Assembly (NCBI GenBank): GCA_030151985.1
Contig: JASLDZ010000431.1
Location: 1-6,168, forward strand
Origin: Caulobacteraceae bacterium
Lineage (GTDB): Bacteria > Pseudomonadota > Alphaproteobacteria > Caulobacterales > Caulobacteraceae
Length of the DNA: 6,168 bases
Direction: 5' to 3'
Shown: one piece after another, positions 1 through 6,168 of the stretch
How the letters are laid out: each line of letters starts with the position of its first letter
Position numbering within the stretch: the first letter of the stretch is position 1
Position numbers and translations under genes: made by a program
The notes under the pieces: generated by a model
What the model saw: only the letters and a program-made list of their open reading frames with translations
The model's database searches: none
Told to the model about the DNA's origin: nothing

Positions 1-1
1 G

Positions 2-781
2 CCGGTGCTGAACACGCTCGACCAGGTGGCGGCGTTCGGCGGGGCCGGCGGGGGCCACGCCGCGCTGATGATCGACACGGGGCTGAACCGGCTGGGGCTG
101 ACGGCGGAGGAGGCCCGCGCGCTCGCCGCCTCGCCCGACCGCCTGCGAGGGATCGACCTCGCGCTGGTGATGAGCCACCTGGCGTGCGCCGACCAGCCGG
201 ACCATCCCATGAACGCCGCCCAGCGGGAACGCTTCGTGCAGGCGGCCGCCCTGTTCCCCGATGTTCCGCGGAGCCTCGCCGCGTCGGACGGGCTGTTCCT
301 CGGGCCGGACTACGCCTTCGACCTGGTGCGCACGGGCGTGTGCCTCTACGGCGGCGGCCCGCGTGGCGCGCCCGACCCCCGCATCCGCCCTGTCGCGACG
401 CTGGAGGCGCCGGTGCTGCAGCTCCGCACCGTGGGGCCCGGCGGGACGGTCGGCTACGGAGCCGCCTTCACCGCCGACCGCACCCTGCGCGTGGCGATCG
501 CCGGCGTGGGTTACGCGGACGGCGCCTTGCGGGCGGGCGCCCCGGCCGCCTATGGAAGCGTGGCGGGCCGACGCTGTCGCAGCCTCGGACGCATCTCCAT
601 GGACCTCATGGCCTTCGACGTCACCGACCACCCCGCCGTGCGCGTCGGCGACCCGATCGAGATCGTGGGCCGCAACGCGCCCATCGACGACGTGGCGGCC
701 AACGCCGGCACCATCGCCTACGAGATGCTGGTGCGCCTGGGCGCCCGCTCCGAGCGGCGCTACGTGGGCGCGCGGGGGTGA
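2..781 (+). CDS. alr: Alanine racemase, 5'-truncated by the window edge
   Basis: This PLP enzyme (fold type III) interconverts L- and D-alanine in the cytoplasm and supplies D-alanine for peptidoglycan. Only the C-terminal 259 or so residues are present. The family usually has about 360-380, so the first 100 or so, including the PLP-binding lysine, lie upstream. Visible family motifs are DTGLNRLG (nt 74-97), the SHLACAD strand (173-193), RTGVCLYGGGP near 330, and TVGYGAAF then GVGYADG, whose Tyr (codon 512-514) matches the second catalytic base. GRISMD (587-604) matches the substrate-contacting Cys/Ser-Met-Asp loop, and GTIAYEMLVRLG closes the C-terminal beta domain. The frame is open from base 2, so the GTG at 5-7 is an internal valine codon and not a start. 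The TGA stop overlaps the next gene's GTG. No damage is seen in the visible part; truncation is due to the window only. Confidence 0.95.
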   Translation, partial: PVLNTLDQVAAFGGAGGGHAALMIDTGLNRLGLTAEEARALAASPDRLRGIDLALVMSHLACADQPDHPMNAAQRERFVQAAALFPDVPRSLAASDGLFLGPDYAFDLVRTGVCLYGGGPRGAPDPRIRPVATLEAPVLQLRTVGPGGTVGYGAAFTADRTLRVAIAGVGYADGALRAGAPAAYGSVAGRRCRSLGRISMDLMAFDVTDHPAVRVGDPIEIVGRNAPIDDVAANAGTIAYEMLVRLGARSERRYVGARG

Positions 782-1548
782 ACCCGCTGCGGGCGACAGG
801 CGCGGCGACGCTCGCGCTCGTGCGCCGCTGCGGCAGGCTGGGGCTGTTCGCCCTGCGCGGGACCTACGCCGCCCTGACGCTCCCGCTCTACCCGACCCAG
901 CTCGGGCGGCAGCTGCTGCAGATCGGCTATCTGTCGCTGCCGGTGGTCGGGCTGACGGCGGTGTTCACCGGGGCGGCGCTGGCGTTGAACATCTATACCG
1001 GCGGCGGGCGGTTCAACGCCGAGCAGATCATGCCGCAGATCGTGGCGCTGGGGATCACGCGCGAGCTCGGGCCCGTGCTCGCCGCCCTGATGCTGGCCGG
1101 CCGCGTCTCCGCCGCCATCGCCGCCGAGATCGGCGCGATGCGCGCCACCGAGCAGATCGACGCGCTGAAGACCCTCTCCACCGACCCCTTCCGCTACCTC
1201 GTCGGACCGCGCCTCCTGGCGGCGGTGGTGACGCTGCCGCTCTTGACCGCGGTGGCCGACATCATCGGCATTTCGGGCGGCTGGCTGGTGGCGGTGGCCA
1301 AGCTCGACTTCAACGACGTCACCTATGTCGAGAACACCTGGAGCTTCCTGACCAGCTGGGACGTGGTCTCGGGGCTGATCAAGGCGGCGGTGTTCGGGTT
1401 CATCGTGGCGCTGATGGGCTGCTTCCACGGCTACAACGCCTCGGGCGGCGCGCGGGGCGTCGGGCGGGCGACGACCAACGCGGTGGTGTCGGCCGCGGTC
1501 CTGGTGTTCGCGGCCGACTTCGTGCTCACGAGCTTCTTCACCCGATGA
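778..1548 (+). CDS. mlaE: MlaE-family ABC transporter permease (Mla/MCE lipid transport)
   Basis: This is an inner-membrane permease of the MlaE/YrbE family. With MlaF ATPases it forms the core of a transporter that moves phospholipids between inner and outer membranes. The 256-residue length is normal for the family. An N-terminal amphipathic segment (about 15-40) is followed by hydrophobic stretches near 48-70, 95-118, 143-174, 196-217 and 232-252. Diagnostic motifs are ELGPVLAALMLAGR (96-109), the coupling segment AEIGAMRATEQIDAL (116-130), and GCFHGYNASGGARGVGRATT (214-233). The GTG start at 778 is chosen because it overlaps the alr stop as GTGA and gives the usual family N-terminus; no strong Shine-Dalgarno precedes it, so coupling to alr is likely. 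The frame stays open far upstream inside alr, but that part reads as arginine-rich shadow sequence. The family is clear; which lipid is moved, and the direction, cannot be read from the sequence. Confidence 0.93.
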   Translation: MNPLRATGAATLALVRRCGRLGLFALRGTYAALTLPLYPTQLGRQLLQIGYLSLPVVGLTAVFTGAALALNIYTGGGRFNAEQIMPQIVALGITRELGPVLAALMLAGRVSAAIAAEIGAMRATEQIDALKTLSTDPFRYLVGPRLLAAVVTLPLLTAVADIIGISGGWLVAVAKLDFNDVTYVENTWSFLTSWDVVSGLIKAAVFGFIVALMGCFHGYNASGGARGVGRATTNAVVSAAVLVFAADFVLTSFFTR

Positions 1549-2366
1549 GCCAGCCGCTTCTCGACCTGGGAGACCTCCTCCCCTACCCCGCCGCGCCCAA
1601 GCTGGAGCTGCGCGGGGTGACCAAGCGGTTCGAGGGCCGCGCCGTGCTCGACGGGATCGACCTGGACGTGGCGGTCGGCCGCTCGCTGGTGATCATCGGC
1701 GGCTCGGGCCAGGGCAAGTCGGTGACGCTGAAGATCGCCATCGGCCTCATGGAGCCCGACGAGGGCGAGGTGCTGGTGGACGGGGTGCGCGCCGAGCGGC
1801 TGAAGGTGCGCGGCCAGCGGGGCGGCGGCCACGCGCGCATGGCCGCCTTCGGCATGCTGTTCCAAGGCGCGGCCCTCTTCGACTCGCTCAGCGTCTGGCA
1901 GAACGTCGCCTTCCGCCTGACCCACGCCGACCGCGTGCCGCGGGGAGAGGCGCACGACCGCGCCAACGAGGCGCTGCGGCAGGTGGGGCTCGACCCCGCG
2001 GCGGTGGGCCGCCTCTACCCGAACGAGATCTCCGGCGGCATGCAGAAGCGGGTGGGGCTGGCGCGCGCCATCGTCGCCCACCCGGAGATCCTGTTCTTCG
2101 ACGAGCCGACGACGGGGCTGGACCCCATCAACGCCGACGTCATCAACGACCTGATCGTGGAACAGGTCCGCCGGCTGGGCTGCACGGCGGTCTCGATCAC
2201 CCACGACATGGCGAGCGCCCGCAAGATCGCCGACGAGATCGCCATGCTGCACAACGGCCGGATCGTGTGGCGCGGCCCCGCGAGCGAGATCGACCGCTCC
2301 GGCAACGCCTACGTCGACCAGTTCGTGAACGGCCGCGCGACGGGGCCGATCACCGGGGGCGTGTAG
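1545..2366 (+). CDS. mlaF: MlaF-family ABC transporter ATP-binding protein
   Basis: This is the cytoplasmic ATPase that should pair with the preceding MlaE to power lipid transport. The 273 residues carry a complete nucleotide-binding domain. Walker A is GGSGQGKS (52-59, Lys58), the Q-loop is FQGAALFDSL (Gln107), and the ABC signature is ISGGMQKR (162-169). Walker B is ILFFDE (182-187, catalytic Glu187), the D-loop is GLDP (191-194), and the switch His220 lies in ITHD. The end, QFVNGRATGPI (259-269), resembles the MlaF-type C-terminus (QF..G...GPI), a better fit than to generic amino-acid or antibiotic exporters. It stops soon after this motif, so the extra tail of E. coli MlaF is shorter here. 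The ATG overlaps the mlaE stop (ATGA), which implies coupled translation. No mlaD, mlaC or mlaB follows; the next gene is radA. All ATPase residues are intact, so the protein should be active. Confidence 0.93.
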   Translation: MSQPLLDLGDLLPYPAAPKLELRGVTKRFEGRAVLDGIDLDVAVGRSLVIIGGSGQGKSVTLKIAIGLMEPDEGEVLVDGVRAERLKVRGQRGGGHARMAAFGMLFQGAALFDSLSVWQNVAFRLTHADRVPRGEAHDRANEALRQVGLDPAAVGRLYPNEISGGMQKRVGLARAIVAHPEILFFDEPTTGLDPINADVINDLIVEQVRRLGCTAVSITHDMASARKIADEIAMLHNGRIVWRGPASEIDRSGNAYVDQFVNGRATGPITGGV

Positions 2367-2432
2367 CCTCCCCGCCCGCCGGGCGACTCGGTCCATAGCG
2401 ACCCCACCATTCCTCGAAAGGCGGCGACGGCC
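2367..2432 (+). other. mlaF-radA intergenic spacer with radA ribosome-binding site
   Basis: This 66-base gap holds a small GC-rich inverted repeat at 2373-2385 (six-base arms around one base, or a five-base stem with a three-base loop). It has no following T run, so it is a poor intrinsic terminator. A purine-rich AAAGG (2417-2421) lies 11 bases before the radA ATG and is the likely Shine-Dalgarno. I see no convincing -35/-10 pair. The gap is too short to settle whether radA is read through from mlaF or has its own promoter. Confidence 0.5.
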
Positions 2433-3803
2433 ATGGCGCGCGACGGCGCCCTCTACACCTGCCAGGCCTGCGGCGCGGTCCACACCAAATGGTCGGGACA
2501 GTGCTCGGCGTGCGGCGCGTGGAACACGCTGGTGGAGGAGCTGCAGGCCACGCGGCCGCCCGGCGCCCTCGCTCCCGCGCGCTCGAAGCGCGCCGCCGGC
2601 TTGGCCTTCGAGACCCTGGACGCCGAGACGCCAACCCCGCCGCGCATCGCCACCGGCGTCGCGGAGTTCGACCGGGTGTGCGGCGGCGGCGTCGTGCCGG
2701 GCTCGGCGATCCTGGTGGGCGGCGATCCGGGTGTGGGCAAATCGACCCTGCTGCTGCAGGTCTGCGCCGCGGCGGCGCTGAATGGCGCGCGCGTCGCCTA
2801 CGTCTCCGGCGAAGAGGCGGTCGAGCAGGTGCGAGCGCGAGCGCAGCGCATGGGCGTGGGCCACGCCCCGGTGCAGCTCGCCGCCGAGACCAACCTTCGC
2901 ACCGTCACCGACGGGCTGAAGAAGGAGCCGTTCGACCTCGTCGTGATCGACTCGATCCAGACGATGTGGAGCGATCAGATCGAGGCTGGCCCCGGCAGCG
3001 TCAGCCAGGTGCGGGCCGCCGCCGCCGAGCTGGTGCGCTTAGCCAAGTCCCGCCGAACGGCCGTGGTGCTGGTCGGACACGTCACCAAGGACGGGCAGAT
3101 CGCCGGCCCCCGCGTGGTCGAGCACATGGTCGACGCGGTGCTGAGCTTCGAGGGCGAGCGCGGCTATCCGTTCCGCATCCTGCGCGGCGCCAAGAACCGC
3201 TTCGGCGCCACCGACGAGATCGGCGTGTTCGAGATGGGGGACGTCGGCCTGCGCGAGGTGAAGAACCCCAGCGCGCTCTTTCTCAACGAGGGCGGCGAGC
3301 GGGCGGCGGGAGCCGCCGTGTTCGCGGGCATCGAAGGCTCGCGCCCCGTGCTGGTGGAGTTCCAGGCGCTGGTGGCGCCCTCCGCCTACGGCACGCCGCG
3401 CCGGGCTGTGGTGGGGTGGGACTCGGGCCGGCTCGCCATGGTGCTGGCGGTGCTGGAGGCGCGGTGCGGCATCGGGTTCAGCGACCGCGACATCTACCTG
3501 AACGTGGCCGGAGGCCTGCGCATCTCCGAGCCCGCCGCCGACCTCGCCGCCGCCGCCGCGCTCGTCTCCTCGCAGACTGAGCAGGCGCTGCCGCAGGACT
3601 GCGTGGTGTTCGGCGAGATCAGCCTCTCGGGCGAGGTGCGCAGCGTCGGACGCAGCGACGCGCGCCTGCGCGAGGCCGCCAAGCTCGGCTTCACCCGCGC
3701 CCTTTGCCCGGCGGGGGCGGCGGAGGGGCACGGCGTGCGGCTGAGCCCCCTGTCGCGGCTGAACGACGCCGTGCGACAGATTGGCGACGACAACTGGGCC
3801 TAG
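2433..3803 (+). CDS. radA: DNA repair protein RadA (Sms), branch-migration ATPase
   Basis: RadA is a RecA-related hexameric ATPase that drives branch migration of recombination intermediates and helps process stalled forks. The 456 residues match the family length, and all domains are present. The N-terminal C4 zinc finger has Cys10, Cys13, Cys24 and Cys27 (CxxC-x10-CxxC). The RecA-like core has Walker A GDPGVGKS (97-104, Lys103) and Walker B LVVIDS (169-174, Asp173). The RadA-specific KNRFG motif is at 254-258. A Lon protease-like domain spans about 280-450. In that domain the position of Lon's catalytic Ser (GPSAG) appears as EPAAD (366-370), so it should be a scaffold or DNA-binding ring and not a protease, as is usual for RadA. 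The ATG at 2433 is chosen because it puts the zinc finger at the expected N-terminal position and has an upstream AAAGG. Nothing is broken or unusual. Confidence 0.97.
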   Translation: MARDGALYTCQACGAVHTKWSGQCSACGAWNTLVEELQATRPPGALAPARSKRAAGLAFETLDAETPTPPRIATGVAEFDRVCGGGVVPGSAILVGGDPGVGKSTLLLQVCAAAALNGARVAYVSGEEAVEQVRARAQRMGVGHAPVQLAAETNLRTVTDGLKKEPFDLVVIDSIQTMWSDQIEAGPGSVSQVRAAAAELVRLAKSRRTAVVLVGHVTKDGQIAGPRVVEHMVDAVLSFEGERGYPFRILRGAKNRFGATDEIGVFEMGDVGLREVKNPSALFLNEGGERAAGAAVFAGIEGSRPVLVEFQALVAPSAYGTPRRAVVGWDSGRLAMVLAVLEARCGIGFSDRDIYLNVAGGLRISEPAADLAAAAALVSSQTEQALPQDCVVFGEISLSGEVRSVGRSDARLREAAKLGFTRALCPAGAAEGHGVRLSPLSRLNDAVRQIGDDNWA

Positions 3804-3851
3804 GCTCCCTATATGCGCGAACGCCGGGGCAGATGAGGTAACGGACCTTAC
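3804..3851 (+). promoter_or_regulatory. radA-cvpA spacer with cvpA ribosome-binding site
   Basis: This 48-base gap contains GAGG (3835-3838), 13 bases before the GTG start of cvpA. It is a usable but loosely spaced Shine-Dalgarno. An in-frame TGA at 3834-3836 rules out any earlier start for cvpA. The AT-rich TATAT at 3810-3814 stands out in this GC-rich sequence and could be part of a -10 element, but no well-spaced -35 is seen. There is no terminator-like hairpin with a T run. Confidence 0.4.
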
Positions 3852-4601
3852 GTGACCGCCTTCGACGTCGTCGCCATCCTCATGGTCGCCGTCTCCGCCC
3901 TTATCGGGTTCGCCCGGGGGGCGGTGCGCGAGGTCGTGACCCTGGTCGCGTTCGGGGCCGCCGCCGTGGTCGCGCTCCTGGCACTGCCCTTTTCCGCGCC
4001 GGTCATGCGCGCGCTGGTGCACCGGCCGCCCTGGGCCGGCGCCGCCGCGGCGGTGCTCGTGGTGTTCGTCCTCGTCTACGTCCTGCTGCGCGTGTTCGGC
4101 GGCCAGCTCGCGCGCTTCCTGCACGCCTCGAACCTCGGCGGGCCCGACCGGGCGCTCGGCGCGGGCGTCGGCGTGGCGCGCGCGCTGGTGGCGCTCGGCG
4201 GCTTCTTCCTGCTCTACGACAAGGCCATGCCGCGTGACCTGTCGCCCGGCTGGATCACCGGCGGCGCGACCTGGCCGGTGGCGCGCGCCTCCGGCCACGC
4301 GCTGGAGAAGCTCGCGCCGCAGGGCGGGCGTCTGTCGGACGGGGTCGGGCGGCTGATGCGCGACAACGTCAAGTCCGGCTTCGGCGCGCCGGACCCGTCG
4401 GCCCGCGACGAGGACGAGGGCGCGCAGCTCGGCGGCGGCGAACTCCCGGCGCCCCGCGAGGTCGAGCCGTCTGCGCGCCGCGTCTCCGGTCAGGCCGAAG
4501 CGGACGCCGGGCGGCGCGGCCTGCAGGTGCGCCTGACCGACGAACGCCATTCGCGCCGCCTGCACACGCACGCCCCCGGCGACGAGGAGTCCTCGCGATG
4601 A
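3852..4601 (+). CDS. cvpA: CvpA family inner-membrane protein
   Basis: This is a small polytopic inner-membrane protein of the CvpA family. In E. coli the gene is named for colicin V production and is co-transcribed with purF; its molecular function is still unsettled. Of 249 residues, about the first 125 are membrane-embedded, with hydrophobic helices near 5-20, 27-46, 62-82 and 104-122. Two family signatures are clear: the GFARGAVRE loop (19-27) after helix 1, and SNLGGPDRALGAGVGVARA (93-111) before helix 4. The GTG start is the only one possible upstream of helix 1, because of the in-frame TGA just before it. Residues from about 170 to 249 form a hydrophilic tail rich in Arg, Glu, Asp and Gly that looks disordered. 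It makes the protein much longer than the roughly 160-residue E. coli protein. The stop overlaps the purF start (ATGA). Family assignment is firm; any role in purine synthesis is only inferred from linkage. Confidence 0.9.
   Translation: MTAFDVVAILMVAVSALIGFARGAVREVVTLVAFGAAAVVALLALPFSAPVMRALVHRPPWAGAAAAVLVVFVLVYVLLRVFGGQLARFLHASNLGGPDRALGAGVGVARALVALGGFFLLYDKAMPRDLSPGWITGGATWPVARASGHALEKLAPQGGRLSDGVGRLMRDNVKSGFGAPDPSARDEDEGAQLGGGELPAPREVEPSARRVSGQAEADAGRRGLQVRLTDERHSRRLHTHAPGDEESSR
4584..4589 (+). promoter_or_regulatory. Ribosome-binding site of purF
   Basis: GAGGAG lies 8 bases before the purF ATG and inside the last codons of cvpA. It is a near-ideal Shine-Dalgarno and supports 4598 as the start, with a propeptide ahead of the catalytic Cys. 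purF can therefore be both coupled to cvpA and initiated independently. Confidence 0.75.
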
Positions 4602-6118
4602 ACGTGGTCTCGGAAACCGCCGAGCACTGGGTCCGTGACCCGGACGACGACCGCCCCCGACTGGAGTGCGGCGTCTTCGGCGTCTGGAACCTGGAGGACG
4701 CCTCGGCGGTCGTGGCGCTGGGGCTCCACGCCCTGCAGCACCGCGGCCAGGAGGCCTGCGGCATGGCCAGCTTCGACGGCCAACGCTTCGCCACCGAGCG
4801 GCACATGGGCCATGTGGGCGACGCCTTCGGCAAGGGCGACCTCACCGCTCGCCTGCCCGGCTACGCCGCCATCGGCCACACCCGCTACGCCACCGCCGGG
4901 GGCCACGCGATCCGCAACGTGCAGCCGATGTTCGCCGACCTGGACGGCGGCGGCATCGCCATCGCCCACAACGGCAACCTGACCAACTTCCTGACCCTGC
5001 GCCGCCAGCTGGTCAGCGAGGGATCGATCTTCCAATCGACGTCCGATTCGGAGGTGATCCTCCACCTCATCGCCCGCAGCCGGAAGACCCGGGTGGTCGA
5101 CCGCTTCATCAACGCCCTCCACGAGATCGAGGGCGGCTACGCGCTGGTGGCGCTGACCAACACCCGCCTGATCGGCGCACGCGACCCTCTGGGCATCCGG
5201 CCGCTGGTCCTGGGCGCGATCGAGACCGCCGCGCCCGGCCTGCCGAAGTCCGCCCCCAAATACGTGCTGGCGAGCGAGACCTGCGCGCTGGAGATGGTCG
5301 GCGCGCGCTTCGTGCGCGACGTCGAGCCTGGCGAGGTGGTGGTGATCTCCGACTCCGGCGTGGAGTCGCTGCGCCCCTTCCCCGCCGCCCGCGCGCGGCC
5401 GTGCCTGTTCGAATACGTCTACTTCTCGCGGCCGGACTCGGTCGTGAACGGCAAGAGCGTCTACGACGTGCGCAAGCGCATGGGCGCGCGGCTGGCCGAG
5501 GAGACCGGCGTCGAGGCGGACGTGGTGGTTCCCGTGCCGGACTCCGGCGTCCCCGCGGCGCTCGGCTACGCGCAGGGGTCGGGCATCCCCTACGAGCTCG
5601 GCATCATTCGCGGGCACTATGTCGGGCGCACCTTCATCCAGCCCACCCAGGGCATCCGCGAGCTCGGCGTGCGCATGAAGCACAGCCCGAACCGCGCGGT
5701 GCTCGAGGGCAAGCGCGTCGTCCTGATCGACGACTCCATCGTGCGCGGCACCACCAGCGTGAAGATCGTCCGCATGGTGCGGGAGGCGGGCGCCAAGGAG
5801 GTGCACCTCCGTTCCGCCTCGCCGCCGATCAAGTGGCCGGACTTCTACGGCATCGACATGCCCGACCGCGAGAAGCTGGTCGCCGCCAACAAGTCCATCG
5901 CCGAGATGCAGGAGATGCTGGAGGTCGACAGCCTGGGCTTCCTGTCCGTCGACGGCCTCTACTGGGCCATGGGCGAGGCGGGGCGCGACGACGCCCGCCC
6001 GCAGTTCACCGACCACTACTTCACCGGCGACTACCCCACCCGCCTGACCGACCGCGAGATCGCCGAGGGCCGCAACGCGCCGGCCGAGCGCCAGCTCAGC
6101 TTCCTGGTGGAGGCCTGA
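4598..6118 (+). CDS. purF: Amidophosphoribosyltransferase (glutamine PRPP amidotransferase)
   Basis: PurF catalyses the committed step of purine synthesis in the cytoplasm: PRPP + glutamine + water gives 5-phosphoribosylamine, glutamate and PPi. The 506 residues are full length. The N-terminal glutaminase (Ntn-hydrolase) domain has its nucleophile Cys24 in RLECGVFGVW, so 23 residues must be removed to free it. Supporting motifs are ALQHRGQEACGM (45-56), GHTRYATAGG (93-102), HNGNLTN (124-130) and STSDSEV (147-153). The phosphoribosyltransferase half has VPVPDSGVPAALGYA (311-325), the flexible loop QPTQGIRELGVRMKHSPN (348-365) and the PRPP motif VVLIDDSIVRGTTS (374-387, Asp378/Asp379). Of the four cysteines that bind the [4Fe-4S] cluster in the Bacillus enzyme, only Cys269 (RPCLFEYVYF) appears kept. 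The other sites read WPDFYG (413-418) and TDHYFTG (471-477), so a cluster is unlikely. cvpA overlaps it upstream, as in the E. coli cvpA-purF pair. Feedback inhibition by purine nucleotides is expected from the family. Confidence 0.97.
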   Translation: MNVVSETAEHWVRDPDDDRPRLECGVFGVWNLEDASAVVALGLHALQHRGQEACGMASFDGQRFATERHMGHVGDAFGKGDLTARLPGYAAIGHTRYATAGGHAIRNVQPMFADLDGGGIAIAHNGNLTNFLTLRRQLVSEGSIFQSTSDSEVILHLIARSRKTRVVDRFINALHEIEGGYALVALTNTRLIGARDPLGIRPLVLGAIETAAPGLPKSAPKYVLASETCALEMVGARFVRDVEPGEVVVISDSGVESLRPFPAARARPCLFEYVYFSRPDSVVNGKSVYDVRKRMGARLAEETGVEADVVVPVPDSGVPAALGYAQGSGIPYELGIIRGHYVGRTFIQPTQGIRELGVRMKHSPNRAVLEGKRVVLIDDSIVRGTTSVKIVRMVREAGAKEVHLRSASPPIKWPDFYGIDMPDREKLVAANKSIAEMQEMLEVDSLGFLSVDGLYWAMGEAGRDDARPQFTDHYFTGDYPTRLTDREIAEGRNAPAERQLSFLVEA

Positions 6119-6168
6119 CGCTTACCTCCGCCGCCTCGCCGCCCTAAGTTCGGAGCGGAGCAGGAGGC
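6119..6168 (+). promoter_or_regulatory. Downstream spacer ending in a strong Shine-Dalgarno for an unseen gene
   Basis: After the purF stop the remaining 50 bases show no gene start. AGGAGG at 6162-6167 is a full match to the Shine-Dalgarno consensus, so a + strand gene very likely starts within about 5-10 bases of the window end. A direct repeat CGGAG-CGGAG (6151-6160) and a CCTCC (6125-6129) that could pair with GGAGG (6163-6167) are also visible. No T run follows any hairpin, so I see no terminator for purF. In Caulobacter-type genomes I recall a short-chain dehydrogenase gene after purF, but this window cannot show it. Confidence 0.5.

Noticed and set aside
261..1544. Upstream extension of the mlaF frame back through mlaE and alr
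   Set aside because: The upstream part reads as arginine/alanine-rich shadow sequence. The ABC ATPase begins properly at the ATG at 1545, which overlaps the mlaE stop.
2373..2385. Inverted repeat after mlaF as an intrinsic terminator
   Set aside because: The stem is only five or six bases and has no T run. Short GC palindromes are expected by chance at this base composition.
1431..2864. Long open frame on the - strand across mlaF and the start of radA (477 codons)
   Set aside because: It is antisense to two well-supported genes and crosses their boundary. Its translation is rich in Arg, Ala and His with no recognisable domain, which is typical of GC-rich shadow frames.
3813..3836. Seven-codon upstream reading frame before cvpA as a leader peptide
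   Set aside because: It is very short, has no good Shine-Dalgarno and no run of regulatory codons. A chance ATG is the simpler explanation.
3039..4571. Long open frame on the - strand across radA and cvpA (510 codons)
   Set aside because: It is antisense to conserved genes, spans an intergenic gap, and has a low-complexity composition (Gly, His, Arg, Asp) with no motif.
4490..6016. Long open frame on the - strand over purF (508 codons)
   Set aside because: It lies opposite fully motif-supported PurF. Its composition reflects the antisense of GC-rich codons and no family is recognisable.
6142..6149. CCTAAGTT after purF as a -10-like promoter element
   Set aside because: It only partly resembles the GC-rich alphaproteobacterial -10 consensus, and I see no matching -35 at suitable spacing upstream.

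Overview
The window is a dense, very GC-rich (about 70% by eye) stretch of ordinary bacterial chromosome. All six recognisable genes lie on the + strand. GC-rich third codon positions, the gene content and the order alr - mlaE - mlaF - radA - cvpA - purF suggest an alphaproteobacterium, most likely in or near Caulobacterales (Caulobacter/Phenylobacterium type). That placement rests on remembered gene order and protein flavour, not on a search.

Layout: positions 2-781 hold the 3' two-thirds of an alanine racemase gene whose start lies upstream of the window. It overlaps by 4 bases (GTGA) the permease gene mlaE (778-1548), which overlaps by 4 bases (ATGA) the ATPase gene mlaF (1545-2366). After 66 bp comes radA (2433-3803). 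After another 48 bp comes cvpA (3852-4601), which overlaps purF (4598-6118) by 4 bases (ATGA). The last 50 bases hold no recognisable gene but end in a strong Shine-Dalgarno sequence, so another + strand gene probably starts just past the window edge.

Functionally there are three blocks. The first is envelope-related: D-alanine for peptidoglycan plus the membrane core of an Mla/MCE-type lipid transporter. The second is DNA repair: RadA, a branch-migration helicase. The third is cvpA-purF, a widely conserved pair in which purF catalyses the committed step of purine synthesis. The three overlapping junctions imply translational coupling within each block. No convincing terminator separates the blocks, so they may share transcription.

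I found no mobile element, CRISPR array, RNA gene, phage gene or defence gene, and nothing that looks like an undescribed system. The points most worth a second look are modest. The PurF seems to combine a propeptide-type N-terminus with loss of most [4Fe-4S] ligands. MlaE and MlaF sit next to alr without MlaD, MlaC or MlaB. CvpA has a long charged C-terminal tail.
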